A stretch of DNA of 64,000 nucleotides. Origin: Ashinkailepas kermadecensis. Its lineage: Eukaryota > Arthropoda > Thecostraca > Neolepadidae. Of the stretch, positions 47,301-61,100 are shown one piece after another. The notes under the pieces are model-generated. The model was given only the letters and a program-made list of their open reading frames with translations. It searched no databases and was not told the origin of the DNA. The position numbers and the translations under genes are program-made. The stretch spans positions 124,001 through 188,000 of the forward strand of contig JAOTOM010005109.1 of NCBI GenBank assembly GCA_034440615.1, in the 5' to 3' direction. Position 1 is the first letter of the stretch. Every line of letters begins with the position of its first letter.

Positions 47301-48660
47301 GCACAACAGAGACACGCTCGGTCGTCACTGGAAGCTCGTGCGGACGCTGGGAGCGCTTCAGTTATTATGACGTGACGCACGAACCAATATATTACGCTGT
47401 TGTTGCGGGGGCGTGGTTGATTGGTTTCCTGAGCGGATCTGCCGACCGTGCTCCACCTCTCCGCTCCGTGTGTCGTGTGTCGTGCTGCAGGGCCTCGTGA
47501 CGCAGGGTCTCGTGCGCCAGCTCCAATTGCCATCGCATTGGTCGTCGGAGCAAAAACGCCTAATGCTTCGACAACTGCAGTACGCAACGTTACAACTACT
47601 TACGCTTGTTGACATCAAAAGCATCACAAAAACATGTTCGAAACCAGCAGTACAACAACAAAAAAACGAGCAATTCTTGGATTTTTGTAGACCCAGATTA
47701 CAATACACTCCAAAGGAATCCACTCCATGTGTGGTTATCGGATGAATGTCATATTTCACATATGCTGCATGATCTGATAAACTTGGGCCGTCAGTGGTCC
47801 AAACTGAAGTCCTGTTAACCAGGGTATTGAATTGCGCAAATTATTGGGGACCCAATACATGGAGGCAATGAGCGGACCCAAATCGATTGGTGGGCTACCG
47901 CATTAAGGTTCCGTGTTGAAAGTTGAAATTATTTAGGCGGCAAAGCCAATATGGAGGGTGCGGCAAGGTCACTAAAAAAACATGCAAATCGATACACTTG
48001 AGTGATAAGCATTAATATACCCATAAAGACCAACGGCTGTTGGGAGACCCTGTCAATCACTGTGGTACGGACAGAAAGCATTTATGGAGGGCAGATTTGT
48101 TAGTCCCCGATGCCCAGTCTACGTTGTGGCCCTAGGTACGATACCCACCTATAAAATATTACCTATGATTACATTTTAATTCCGGAGAAATATGCTGGCG
48201 GTACTTTCCAACAGCGTACAAATTATACACTCTGGTAATAACGTAAAATAACATTAAACACTCAGGACGCAGAGCTGAAAAGGAGAACTTCAACTCTACT
48301 CGACAGACCAGTAAAATATCCACCGAGACTGTATTCCAGCTTATTATCGATGACACGTTGCCAGCTTGCTAATGGGTCTTCAACCCTATATATTTAACAA
48401 TGCGAGCTCAATTTATGCAGAAGTGAAAGGACCAAACGTCAACATCCAATATGCGATCAACGGTGCTTGGACGACAAACGGGCTACATTGTTCACGATTT
48501 CTCACTCCATTTTGCCGTCCGCCAATGAAATAATACGGATCAGACTTGCAAACGACGCTTCGGAATAGCGCGCGCTTGCGACTATTTCCGCCCCTTAGTC
48601 CCCGGCTGTAACCAATCGTTAGTGAGGATGAGCGAAACGGCGGAATAAACTGCCAGTGCG
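47301..48660. other. no gene seen
   Basis: Mostly AT-richer single-copy DNA. The short frames on both strands are not recognised. Confidence 0.3.
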
Positions 48661-49610
48661 CTATTAGTCACACATGCCGGGCTGCATTGTTCACGCCTCA
48701 GAGCTCGCAGATGCCACACGTTGCATTTTGCGGCGGCGACGCGCCCGCGTCCGGCAGCATCAAGCCGCAGCTGCTTCCCCTGCCTTCCGCGCACGCCGCA
48801 GTGCGGAACTGGTCATCGGCCAGCAGGTGAAGGCCCGTCGGCGATCATCAGCCACTGCTGCCAGCATATGCGGCCGGTCAGCAGCCACCGCTGCCACCAG
48901 CGTGGTCGGTCTCCGACCACTGCTGCTACTCGATGTACCCGCCCCGTCAGAAACACGGCAGCGCTTGCCAGACGCCGGCTGTGTGCGTCGTCTCCGCCGC
49001 AGACACGCCATTGATCGCCGCGCCGGCGCTCTCTCCCCTCTGTCACCGCGTCCCTGTCCCGTTTACCGGGCCGCGCGGCCGGCACGTGCGCCCCGCGGCC
49101 CGCTCCCCTCCCCGCTCCCCTCACGCCGGCGTCGAGCTCGACGCGAGCGACGCCGCCGCCGCCGACACGCCGGCCGGCACGGCGTTTTTGTCGGCGAGTT
49201 TTTGCGGCAATCGTTGATCGTAGTACAGGGATGGCTCATCTCCGTGACGGACCAGTCGGAGTCTGGCGGCCAGGTTTTTTTTTGTTTCCCCGGCAGAGCT
49301 ATGAATCTCAGTCAGCAGTCGAGTTTTTGTGGCGCGTGCAACTGTGATGACGTCGTTTGTGTTTGCGCTCGTGAGCTGCGAGCGGCGGGCGGTACACTTT
49401 CGGCTGTGCGTGACCCAGAAACGCGGCGGTCGGTCGCTGGCCGAGAGGGGAGGCGTCCGACACGCGACAGACTCGGAGCCGCCCGACAGCCAACTATCGA
49501 CAGAAGGGACACCCGACCCAACCAAGGGAGAGGTGGAGCGGATCAGAGGCGAACTGAGACGTACTCGATCCGGTGCCGGTATCGATTGCCGACCAGCTTC
49601 ATGTGCGGAC
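48661..49610. promoter_or_regulatory. CpG-dense GC-rich stretch with long chance ORF
   Basis: High GC and CG density. A 356-codon plus-strand frame (48674-49744) runs through it. It is Arg/Ala/Ser-rich without a domain, and the other strand and frames are also open for 80-130 codons, so I read it as a CpG island, not a coding gene. A promoter for an unseen gene is possible. Confidence 0.3.
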
Positions 49611-49899
49611 GCACAAAGTGCATGTCACCAGACACGCATCAACAAAGTGGGTGCTGGTCGGCACGTGGAACAAAGACAAAAGATGGTGGAAAATACAATC
49701 TGCCGCAAACACGAAGAAGCGCTGCATCAGCGGCCATAATATGATGTGCAAATGATGTGCAGGTACAAATGGTTGCAACATGAGGTGAGCTGCCGAACGG
49801 CGTTGCTTATTCGTTTCCGTGTTCTTCGTTTCACAAAACGCTTTTGGACAGCTTCTGCCGCCTCTGATGGGACTCAAGCTGCAGTCGCTTCTGATGTTG

Positions 49900-50032
49900 G
49901 CGCCTACATGATCACTTCCCCGTCACTGATCACTTCCTCGTCGCTGATCACTTCCCCGTCACTGATCACTTCCCCGTCACTGATCACTTCCTCGTCACTG
50001 ATCACTTCCCCGTCACTGATCACTTCCTCGTC
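49900..50032. repeat. 18-bp minisatellite, 7 copies
   Basis: Unit gatcacttccccgtcact, with cctcgt as the other variant. Every junction makes the palindrome TGATCA. Confidence 0.96.
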
Positions 50033-50890
50033 GCCACTCTCCGGCTCCGAAGAACCACTCAGGCTCCGTCAATAGCGCTTCAGAAGGAGCGAGACGACCC
50101 GATAGCTATATTGGGGCAGATCGATGGGAAAGCAGCAGCCCATCGCCGGGCCCAGTTCACAGGGGTCTCGCGCGTCACGTCTGGGACGCTCAGAGACTGT
50201 CAGACTGCTTCAGACCAGCTTCAGACTGGTTAACATGAGTCCAGACCGAGTCCAGACCGTTCAGATGAATCCAGGCAGAGCACCCAGCCTGATCAGGGCG
50301 GGCGCCTGGCCTGATCAGGGCACGCGGAAGCTTCATCACAATAAGACCAAGCAATTTGAGTCGAGGGTAAGATTAAATCCACTCCACCCCGTCCGGTTCA
50401 GCACATTCTATTGTATTTGTATTCGTATTATGGGTCTCACAGACTAAAAGCTGGTCATAAACTGTTGTTGAGAAGTGGCTGGAATAACTCATAGATGATC
50501 TGTAATGGCGATGCTATATTTAATCTGTGAATTCAATTTTGCTGAGCTTCATGTGTGTGCAGGATTATTCATTATAGACCACACTCAGTTCAGCTCTCCA
50601 CGTGTGACAATTGCTTTATGCGACGATCCATGAAATGAACGCGCACGCACTCAAATAATCGATAGATCCCCACCGGTCGGTTGGCGTTTCGTGAGCGGGC
50701 CACCGGTCACGACCCCACGGCACACGTGACCCATTCCGGTCACGAGGGCCGCCCGAGATCGGCGGGGTGATCACGTGACACCACAGCTCCTACGGCACAC
50801 GTGACCCACTACGGTCACGAAAGTCGGCGAGGTCGTCACGTGACAGGACGCGGCCGCACACGAGCACCTATCGGAGCGGACGGCCGTCGC
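50033..50890. other. no gene; cluster of CACGTG sites at right end
   Basis: Between about 50720 and 50845 there are four CACGTG motifs, with repeated cacacgtgacccattccggt-like sequence forming a diverged duplication of about 75 bp. Confidence 0.5.
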
Positions 50891-50919
50891 CGTTGACGAG
50901 GCCGAGAGAGAGCGAGAGG

Positions 50920-51003
50920 AGATGGAGATGGAGATGGAGATGGAGACGGAGATGGAGATGGAGATGGAGATGGAGACGGAGACAGAGACGGAGACGGAGA
51001 TGG

Positions 51004-51040
<37 letters not shown>
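50920..51040. repeat. (GGAGAT)n and (GACA)n microsatellites
   Basis: gagatg hexamers followed by gacagaca tetramers. A second gacagaca block with the same 3' flank (gccggcgggcgactgtctgc) recurs at 51110-51150. Confidence 0.95.
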
Positions 51041-51154
51041 GCCGGCGGGCGACTGTCTGCATCGCGTGGGCCCCCCGCCCCGCGATCCGGCCCCCGTCCT
51101 CCACCCCGACAGACAGACAGACAGACAGCCGGCGGGCGACTGTCTGCATCGCGT

Positions 51155-52745
51155 GGACCGCTGCCTGCCGCCGACGACTCCCGCCGGCCGCGCCGGTCGT
51201 GGTCTGCGCCGACCTGACAGCGACCTTCCGGTGACCTTCCGGTGACCGGACGGCGCCGCCACAGCCGGCAGGGTCAGTCGGGCCGCCGGCTAGGCCGACC
51301 CCACCGACCTCGGGAGGTCGCAGGCGGTGACAGGCCCGCCAGGCAACAGAAGGCTGTCATATCGGCAGCCGCTCCGGAACATATTCAGGATGGCGTGTCT
51401 GCATTTTCGCAATGCACTGCTGAAAGCGGTACAGTGAACAGTGCGATTCATATTAAACGTATGGCACAGATTGTTACATTCACCGGAAGAGGTGAACATG
51501 TGTCTTCATTAATCTGGCTTGTCTGGCTTCTTTGAAACGTGAATCTGGCTTGTCGAATGAACTATAAACATACAGTGTGATATTTCTCCAAGAAATGATG
51601 CCCTGGTTCAAAATAATTCGAAGGCTATGGATAACGTGTGGGTTTATTACAGAAGACGAACGAGACGTGCAGGTGCCGTTAGCACAAGTGTATCAGAGCC
51701 CAGAGTTAATTGCCAGTGACAAATGTTACTTCAGTAGCATTCAGCACCACCATAGGCACAATGTTTGAGTTGTAATATTGCACTGGCAGTACCTGGTTCG
51801 TGCAAACATTTGGACGGAAACTGAATACGTGCGGTAGCACCTGATGAGATGCGAGTACCTCGCACGCCCGAGCATATTGGCTCATGGCTTCCCTGGCAGA
51901 ATCATCAGGCCCTGAGTAGACGGAAACGCTGGTCACATAATGCAACGCATCCAGAATGAGTTCATTTCTGTATAATTTAACTGGTGTCTTAGGTGAAGAT
52001 ATTGGTCCCAAGTATTTAAAATGTGAAAATGGGAAAAAGACGGCATGACTTCAATAATGAGCGGTTATAGATGGGGCAGACACTGGCCACACGAGTCCAA
52101 GGCCGGGCGCGAGTGTAGTCTTTGTTGGTAAAGAGTTCGAGGAAAGGGCGCCAGCAACACCCATGTGTTTCAAGTCCGACAGACCCGGCACGAGAGATGT
52201 AGGGTATGTACCACACAACTTGCGATTGAGCAGCTAAGAAGAGTGTAAGAGGGCGCCAGCAAGACCCACGCGCTTCACATCCGACGGACTCAGAACGAGG
52301 GATGTAATCTGTAAGTGGATAACCAAGAAGAATGCAAGAGGGCGCCAGCACTAGACCCATTGATATCGGAAACGGGAGGTTGGACGCTGGATTTCTATGG
52401 CATCGGGAACTGGTATTGACTAAGTAACTCAAGACGGCCTGGCCTGGCTTCTGACCTTCAGAACGATAACGAACTTCCAATACGGAGCGACAAGGAAAGC
52501 ATGAACCGAATCGCCATTCATTGGTTGGCATCACACCTGGGTCGACCCAGCACAGACTTTGCGCCAGAGAGGCGAGGGTCAGAGGATGTGGCTGGGGGGG
52601 GGGGGGGTGACCATGGCCGAGCCGTGACCCAGTTGGCTGCGGCTCAGCCCACTGCCGACACGACAAAGTCGGGCCGGTCAGCGCGTGTGCCATTGATCCA
52701 GTCCGCTACGGGCATCACTGTCCGAGTCTGTCTGGGACCAGCCGA
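51155..52745. other. no gene; decayed about 100-bp repeats
   Basis: ggcgccagcaagacccacg-like sequence recurs at about 52148, 52252 and 52340 with degenerating flanks. A G13 run lies at about 52596. The 225-codon minus frame is not recognised. Confidence 0.4.
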
Positions 52746-52749
52746 CATC

Positions 52750-53050
52750 TGTCACTGCTCTAATCCGTCACAAGAGGGGGAGGGGCAGGTCATAATCCGT
52801 CACTGTTCCAGTCCGTCACAAGAGGGGAGGGGCAGGTCATAATCCGTCACTGGTCCAGTCCGTCACAAGAGGGGAGGGGCAGGTCATAATCCATCACTGG
52901 TCCAGTCCGTCACAAGAGGGGAGGGGCAGGTCATAATCCGTCACTGGTCCAGTCCGTCACAAGAGGGGAGGGGCAGGTCATAATCCATCACTGGTCCAGT
53001 CCGTCACAAGAGGGGAGGGGCAGGCAATAATCCATCACTGTTCCAGTACG
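52750..53050. repeat. 47-bp minisatellite, 6 copies
   Basis: Unit with ccagtccgtcacaagagggg and aggggcaggtcataatcc. Isolated relatives occur at 53145-53215. Confidence 0.95.
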
Positions 53051-53219
53051 TCACACGAGGAGAAGGGGCTGGTCATAATCCGGAGTCTTGAGCTGTAATA
53101 TTGCACTGACAGCACCTGGTTCGTACGTCAAGACGACAAGGCTCCAGCCCGTCACAAGAGGGGGGGGGGGGCAGGCCATAGTCCGTCACTGCTCCAGCCC
53201 GTCACAAGATGGGAGGGCT

Positions 53220-54495
53220 AGATCATCATCTGTCACTGCCCGGCGGCAGTGAAAGGGTCACTGTGAAGACCATTGTGAAGGTCATTGTGAAGAGCGGTAG
53301 CAGGAAGGGCTGGTTGAGAGACCCCCGAGTGAGAGCCGGTCAAGGTGGCATACACCCGAAGAGGAGGGTTATGTGGGTGGGTGGGGGCAGATGCGAAGCA
53401 TGTGCTAACTTTGTGATGAGAAAATGGAATGCGGATAGGACAAACAGATCAGACATGGAAGGCCACCATGGTGAGGGGAGGGCACGAGGAATGCAGATAC
53501 GGAGATGGCGGCTAAGGAGATAATTTGATATTTACGCAACGAGAGGGCGGAGAGGCGGATAATAGCATGCTTCACTCCCGATTCATTCCTCACGTGTCGC
53601 CACGGCTGACTGTGACGCAGAGGCTGCCAAAGGCACAATATTGGCCTCCTCAGGGCTTCGTCCAAATAATTTTGGCTAGAGGGCTCATTGGTGAGTGCTG
53701 TGCCCATTGGCGACTGCATGAATCATCTTCCGAGTCAACCAATCTGCACTCTGAAGTCATGCGAAAGCAGTATGAATGGTCACTGACTGGGGGGGGGCCT
53801 TGACTTTCCGATCAACCCCCCCAGCTAATATGTTAAACGAGACACTGTTTGGCCTGTTTCGCCCACAACACGAACACCGCAGGATGTCTGTTCGTGGACC
53901 AAAGCACAACGGCCTTGATCTACACAAGGTCTGTTCGCAGTTGCGACCAGCCAAACACAAGCTAAGTACGTGCCGACCAACTCTAGTTTCTCGGCTGCGT
54001 GCGCGTGTCCGGATACCAGACGAGTGGTCCAAACAGATGGTTACCGTACGCACACGAGAATGGCACGTCGGTGACGCGGCCCACTTCACCGGCACCCCTG
54101 CTGGCCACAAGTCGCGCACTCTTCTGATGAACCGAGGACGAGACGAGCGGACGCCCGTTGGTAATGAGATGGAGAGCACAAGATAAATAGACTAGCAGCG
54201 CGAAGGTCGAAACCGAGAGCCAGCTGCGCAGAGTGCGCGGCGGTGACACATGCGACCTTGCAAACATCAGTTGGCGGTGCCGGGCGTGCCGGTGACGCGG
54301 CACTGGCACACAGCTGTCTCTCTTGGGCAGCCCGCCACGTCACCCCTCCCCTCTCCCCAACCCGCAGAGGTGACGTCGCTTCACCCGTACTCGTGAAGTG
54401 ACCGACGCATATCTCAGCAGCCGCGGTGAGGCACATAGTCGCGTTACCATGGCAACATGACGCGTCACACAGTGATCCATCGGCCACTTCCGTCC
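53220..54495. other. no gene seen
   Basis: Open frames up to about 140 codons on both strands (for example 53757-54186), without domains I recognise. Confidence 0.3.
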
Positions 54496-54499
54496 GGCG

Positions 54500-54675
54500 C
54501 CACCGAGGGGACGAGTGGTCTAGGGGTAAGATGCCCGTCTCACAATGGAAAGATTGTGGGTTCGAGTCTCACCTGTCGCTACTTTTCGCCCGCGACCAAT
54601 CGGCGCGAGAGATTGGCAACGCTATATGACTCAACGGTCGACGTGTCGTAAAACCAATAACCAACCAACCGGCGC
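54500..54675 (+). mobile_element. tRNA-derived SINE-like element
   Basis: The A-box-like tggtctaggggt at 54516 and B-box ggttcgagtctc at 54559 have normal spacing, with a small hairpin (acaat/attgt) between. A non-tRNA body ends in aaaccaataaccaaccaacc. The ends do not pair as an acceptor stem. ccggcgccacc flanks both sides (about 54494 and 54669) and may be a target duplication of 10-11 bp. Confidence 0.6.
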
Positions 54676-55725
54676 CACCGAGCTGGTACGGACTAGTGCG
54701 TGGAGAACACTTCTGGATCACCGAGGATCCTGTTTGTGATTTGCGGAAGGGCGGCGGGTACCAAGAGATTACTCTTGCCAGCATGTCTGAGGTCAATTAG
54801 GAGTCTGTTTAAAGTCGAGCAGATGCATCGAACAGAATGTGGCCTCAGGGACTAGACTGTCTGTCCCCGTGGTCGGGTGAGGACGTGGTCTCAGGGGACG
54901 GGAATGTCCGCGTGTTCGGTTCAGGGCTTGGTCTCAGGGGACGGGATTGTCCCCGTGTTCGGATCAGGACGGATGTTCGTGGATGGAATTGGCTCAGCAT
55001 TCATAAAATTCCAGAATGCAAGTGGCAACCATAACGTAATAGAAACTTGGTTCGGACTCCTGGAACACAATTTGAACTTGCTAAATAATTGGCTTTGGTG
55101 AAATGTGGCCCCATTCACCTGCAATGTCTGATGCCAAAATCAACCCAATCCACTATTACGTTAATGCAATTAAAAACGTACGGTAACAATTGCTAATTTT
55201 CACATTTCAACGTTGTGCTATATGTGCCATATTGCGAATTCTTTCGACGTCACAACAGGCTTTGGCATAATGTCTCCATACTCTCCACTTTACGAAACAT
55301 GAATTTTAGGACACCGGCCAGTTCGGGTCCGGATAGTGTCTCGGCGGACCCGACATTCGATGCTCGTGGTCCGGGCCAGGGCGTGGTCTTCGGGGATTAC
55401 CCTACTGGACTGGTTATAGTCCGCCGGTGCTGACGTGCCCGCGATTTATCTGTTTACAGGCGCGTCGCAGGGCTCTGACTTTTCACTCGAGCTCCAACCT
55501 GCCTCGGAGATCAGTGGCCGATGTCCGGCGCGCCTCGACCGCGCCAAAACTCTGAGCGCCAGAAATACGAACGTCGGCGGTCATGCCCGCAACGCGGCCG
55601 AGGTCGCCGCTTCCGGCGGGTTTGTGGGTCACGCTCCGAGCAGCAGCGTAAACTAACGTGACACCTCATCAGCTGGTGTCGTGTGTGCCTGTTGCTGGGG
55701 CGGCGCGTCAACACCAGCGCGTCCG
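54676..55725. other. no gene; small repeat of ggggacgggaatgtcc type
   Basis: Two to three diverged copies of a unit with tctcaggggacgggattgtc lie at 54840-54985. The rest is single-copy. Confidence 0.4.
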
Positions 55726-55729
55726 GTCC

Positions 55730-55890
55730 GCGAGGGCGGCCCCTCTCCGGGACCGTCTCGAGGGCGGTCCCTCTCTGGGACCGCCGCGAGGGCGGCCCCT
55801 CTCCGGGACCGTCTCGAGGGCGGCCCCTCTCCGGGACCGCCGCGAGGGTGGAGGATTCTCCTCGAGACCGACGCGAGGGCGAAGCCTCTC
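55730..55890. repeat. about 28-30-bp minisatellite, 5 copies
   Basis: Unit with cgagggcggcccctctccgg followed by gaccgtct or gaccgccg. Confidence 0.93.
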
Positions 55891-55959
55891 ATGTTTTGTC
55901 AAAGCGCGTGCCGTCGAGTCGCTTACGATCTACTGCTCCGCCACAATGGGCAGCGGCAG

Positions 55960-56365
55960 GGCGGGCCGGCCAGAGCGCCGGGACGGCTGCTGCCCGGCGG
56001 GCCGACCAGAGCGCCGGGACGGCTGCTGCCCGGCGGGCCGACCAGAGCGCCGGGACGGCTGCTGCCCGGCGGGCCGGCCAGAGCGCCGGGACGGCTGCTG
56101 CCCGGCGGGCCGACCAGAGCGCCGGGACGGCTGCTGCCCGGCGGGCCGGCCAGAGCGCCGGGACGGCTGCTGCCCGGCGGGCCGACCAGAGCGCCGGGAC
56201 GGCTGCTGCCCGGCGGGCCGACCAGAGCGCCGGGACGGCTGCTGCCCGGCGGGCCGACCAGAGCGCCGGGACGGCTGCTGCCCGGCGGGCCGGCCAGAGC
56301 GCCGGGACGGCTGCTGCCTGGCGGGCCGACCAGAGCGCCAGGACGGCTGCTGCCCGGCGGCGCAG
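55960..56365. repeat. 36-bp minisatellite, 11 copies
   Basis: Unit with gccgggacggctgctgcccg and gcgggccgaccagagc. The only frequent variant is gaccag versus ggccag. The period is a multiple of three, so 12-residue repeats (for example PERRDGCCPAGR) appear in every frame. Confidence 0.98.
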
Positions 56366-56850
56366 TTCTTGACGCATCACAGCCGGACCGTGACAAAGGA
56401 GGCGGCGCACCCGCGGCCTCCGCCCCGCAATGCGGCCGCTCCGGTCCGGACCGGACGAGGAAGGGAGGTCCGGGAGGGGCGGGGGGAGCCCAACAGCGGG
56501 ACGCCCGGCGACCGCGAGCCACTGACACGCGCTCTCACCTGCAGGCGACAAGCGGCGCGATCGTTAACGTCCCTCACACCGAGATCGCTGTCACGATAGA
56601 AGCTGATACAACAAACTGCGAGTGGGGACATGGGCTGGCGGGCGTCCTGATGGTGCTGCACGGACTGAGGGAGACGTGGCGGCAGGAGAAGTCACGGACC
56701 GGCGAGTTCCGCACAATGACCGCACCAGCTATCGTCGACAACGATTTGTCTCAGTCGAGTGAGCCTTGAATCGTGCCGACTCAGGGATCGGACCTGCATC
56801 GAGACAGGGTGCGGGAGAGGCCAGGCTACACGGCCACACAGGATGTGTGT
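56366..56850. other. no gene seen
   Basis: GC-rich single-copy spacer between two arrays. Confidence 0.3.
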
Positions 56851-56854
56851 ATAC

Positions 56855-57065
56855 CGCCGCGAGGCTTCAGGTGACATGTGTGCATACCGCCGCGAGGCTT
56901 CAGGTGACAGGATGTGTGCATACCGCCGCGAGGCTTCAGGTGACAGGATGTGTGCATACAGCTGCGAGGCTTCAGGTGACAGGATGTGGGTATACCGCCG
57001 CAAGGCTTCAGGTGACAGGATGTGTGTATATCGCCGCGAGGCTTCAGGCCACAGTATGTGGGTAG
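56855..57065. repeat. 36-bp minisatellite, 6 copies
   Basis: Unit with ataccgccgcgaggcttcag and gtgacaggatgtgtgc. Confidence 0.96.
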
Positions 57066-57214
57066 AGGAGCAGGAAGGAAGGACATAATATAGGGGGATA
57101 GGAGGGGGAGGAGTGCAGGCGGTCAGAATATGCATGATGAACCGGGAGAGGGGAGGAAATACAGAATATATCATCCGGATGTGTGAAATATGGTGATACA
57201 GTAGCAGATTAACA

Positions 57215-58175
57215 AATGCTATGTGGAGCAGGGGTACGGACAGTGGCCGCAGAACAGTATGCTGCCATGTGGAGGAGGGGTACGGACAGTGGCCACAGAA
57301 CAGTCCGCTGCCATGTGGAGCAGGGGTACGGACAGTGGCCGCAGAACAGTCTGCTGCCATGTGGAGCAGGGGTACGGACAGGGGCCACAGAACAGTCCGC
57401 TGCCATGTGGAGCAGGGGTACGGACAGTGGCCACAGAACAGTCCGCTGCCATGTGGAGCAGGGGTACGGACAGTGGCCACAGAACAGTCCGCTGCCATGT
57501 GGAGCAAGGGTACGGACAGTGGCCACAGAACAGTCTGCTGCCATGTGGAGCAGGGGTACGGACAGTGGCCATAGAACAGTCCGCTGCTATATGGACCAGG
57601 GGTACGGACATGGCCAAGAACAGTCCGCTGCTATGTGGAGCAGGGTACGGACAGGGGCCGCAGAACAGTCCGCCGCCATGTGGAGCAGGGGTACGGACAG
57701 TGGCCACAGAACAGTCCACTGCCAGGTGGAGCAGGGGTACGGACAGTGGCCACAGAACAGTCCGCTGCTATGTGGAGCAGGGGTACGGACAGTGGCCGCA
57801 GAACAGTCCGCTGCTATGTGGAGCAGGGGTACGGACAGTGGCCACAGAACAGTCTGCTGCCATGTGGAGCAGGGGTACGGACAGTGGCCGCAGAACAGTC
57901 CGCCGCCATGTGGAGCAGGGGTACGGATAGTGACCACAGAACAGTCCACCGCCATGTGGAGCAGGGGTACGGATAGTGACCACAGAACAGTCCGCTGCCA
58001 TGTGGAGCAGGGGTATGGACAGTGGCCACAGAACAGTCCGCTGCCATGTGGAGCAGGGGTACGGACAGTGGCCACAGAACAGTCCGCGGCCATGTGGAGC
58101 AGGGGTACGGACAGTGGCCACAGAACAGTCCGCTGCCATGTGGAGCAGGGGTACGGACAGGGGCCGCACAATTTT
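57215..58175. repeat. 46-bp minisatellite, about 21 copies
   Basis: Unit with gccatgtggagcaggggtac and ggacagtggccacagaacag. Variants are single-base (ggccgc, gataatgacc-like, tctgct). Confidence 0.98.
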
Positions 58176-61100
58176 AAAGGACCAAATTCACAGTACCACG
58201 TTTGAAATGAAATTGCGCGGAACATATTTGAATATTGGTGTGTCTACCTCCACCTGTTAAACACCCGTCTATCGCAAACATGGCAACGCTTCCTCCTGAA
58301 CGCATGCGTGAAAACAGCGATGGCATTCAACACCTGCCGGAAATATGATAGCTCTAATTCCCGAAAACACGACACGCTCGTGCCAAGGCAAGCATGGCAT
58401 CGCAGCACAAGAATAAATAAACAACACGGAGCCGGACGACCGCAGACCGAGGCGCACCTCATCGGCAGCGCACGCGAATCAAAGCCAACCATGTGCTCCA
58501 TGCCAGGAGTACGATGGTCCCGACGGAGCTGAAGCCGTACACAACGCAGACATCGCTCCCCAGTCATCAGCACTACTATCAGGGAGCGTAGCAGATCCAA
58601 GTGGCGGCATGGCTTCCTCCCCGTGTGCGACGAGATGAGTTCGGGGGAAGGGGTGGAGGTGCAGGCGAGATCAAAGACGACACGGTCTCATTGTGCTAAT
58701 GGGTGGCGGGTAGGAGGGGTTCATGGTTGTCAGGCGGGGGAGCTGCCACACCAGTCGGGGGTAGGGACGCCAGAGGTGGCTCGCCGAGCGGAAACGACCC
58801 ATGACGCTCGGCATTGGTACACGCGCGCCCGGGTCCTGGGAACATCGCCGCGCTCTGGCAACACCATACATTCATCCACATTCCAGAATGTGGCCGCCGG
58901 AAAAATCGCTGAAAACACGTCCCCATCGCACGTCCGATCCAAGGACTCACTAACTATTTATCACCTGAGCTACCTTCCATGTCATTTCAGGATATGTCTG
59001 CAAATCATGTGGTGCCTTACCTTGAAGGGAGGCCTTTGTGCAGATTGCATTGCGTGCATGCGTGCATTCATGCACTGCGAATCTTCCTTAGATATTATCC
59101 TCCATACCCTGGCAATGATCTGGAGTTGAGCAGAATAACGGAAAGCTGATGTAATGACAATACTACATCAGTTGCTTCTCAGATCATGTGCCCAGTAACA
59201 TATCTGTGAAGACAGAAACACAACAAAAAACTAACGCAATAGCTGCACAATAGCTGCAGCTTTTCACGGATCTACCGCATAACGTTTCCAGCATTTGAGT
59301 GCTGTATTCACGCAGTGTTGTAGATCGACTGTCGAGCCAAGAAAAAGGCATCCAGGGGGACGCAATTGGTACGTTTTCTACAGCATGCTCCATACGGTGG
59401 CGAACCATATGAAGCACATGAGTTTCCAAAAACGTCGCACCGCCGTCTGACGTTAGATGAAAATTTAATTCGCCCCGCACAAAGCTTCTCCAGATCGGAG
59501 TTTAGCTTATCCGATACGATGATCTGCTTCAGTCGGGGGTTAGCGTCACGTGCAGCGAGGCCATGTTCATAACTCAATCAGAAGGTATGGAACATCTAGG
59601 TCATGGCCAGCCAAGTGTAGCGAAGCAAGGCTGAAGAGCAACCTGGCCAGACGGAGTGTCACGCATATTACGCAAAAACACAAACGTTACATTCAACATA
59701 GCAGTGTTCAACATGTGTGCCGACCTGCGACTGAGACCATCTGAAAACAACTCAGATGGATACGCAAGGCAGGGGATGCCCGCCGCAATAGGATTAGGGG
59801 CCAAAGCTATACCGCATAACTTCTCCAGGCAGACCAAAAGAGTACAGTCTTTCTAGTGTGTTGTGCGGCTGCATGACGCTTAACACACCCATTGGGCTGA
59901 TGTCTAGGCCTATACACATTATCGTTGATGTCCAAGTATAATTGTGGGCATGTCTAGGAACCAATTAACAGCCATGAAGCTACTCCTCCGGGTGGGTGCA
60001 CCACAAACAATAATATTCTTACACTTCGGCACGATTAAACAACTTTTACAGTGTTCCATATTCTACCCAGTGTGCTTAACGTGAACAAATCTAACAGCTC
60101 GCATTTACGACTCGCAACACACAATATTATGCGTAATAACACCATTTCTGAGAAATTAAGAACGCCACTTATCACTAATCGAGTATATCGATGCATCAAT
60201 TACTGGATACGCTATTAAATACATTACGTATCTTTCAGTGAAGATAGACGATAAATTTTTCGATCGCAGTCAATTCTTACTTTACCAATAATGTTTTGGC
60301 TTATCTATAATCAATTGTGTTGCAAACTAACTCTTGATCTCCCTGCAAATACAATTGTTGGACACTAGTCATCAGTCGCCCAGGGGGTCACCGCCACGGT
60401 GGCTCGTGGCCAGTGTTGTCGGTCGTCCCGCCCCCTGCGGCGAGCTCAGTATTATGTATATATTATATACAGTATTGGCCGGAGTCCCTTCCACCGATGC
60501 GCCACAGCCGTGGCCGTGTTGCACTGCTTGCCGCCGCCGACAACAATCATGTCCGCAGTGTGTGTGTGTGGGGGGGGGGGGGGGGGGCACTCCGTCTGCC
60601 CAAGGTGTCAACAGAGGAATCACCCAATAACGCGTTACACCGGACACATTCGCACGGAGCCCAATATAAATACATCGCGCGTAACACGCCCCATTTCCGC
60701 CAACACCCCCCACCATGTGGCCAGCAGGCGACCCCCCGCCAGCAGACCAATTACACCCAGCGGACACTCTGCGTACGGTGCCGACCCCCCACCAATTGCC
60801 GTTATTGTCGCGCCTGATTCTGGCAGTCGGGGGAGCGGCCAGGCGTCGGCAGCGGCAAGGCACAGGGGACGCAAGCCCGGCTCCCGAGCAGCCGTTGACA
60901 GGTGTTGCAGCGTCCCCTCCCTCCCGCTCCCCTCCCCTCAAGGCAGGGGACGACGGGTGACGTACAGCAGCTTGCCAGGGAAACTGCCAGCACACAACAG
61001 ACGAGTGTTTCGGCTCAGCAGCTCAATATTGACCATGGGGAGGTGAAAAGCGGTGAAGGGAAACAGTACACGTGCACCGAGGGCGGCGCTCAATGGAAGT

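Noticed and set aside
48674..49744. 356-codon ORF as a gene
   Set aside because: GC-rich DNA with open frames on both strands, Arg/Ala-rich and without a domain. A chance ORF in a CpG island is more likely.
55658..56769. Repeat protein with CCP-containing 12-residue units
   Set aside because: The 36-bp array gives equally long repeats in all forward frames and in reverse. No signal peptide or flanking domain is visible.
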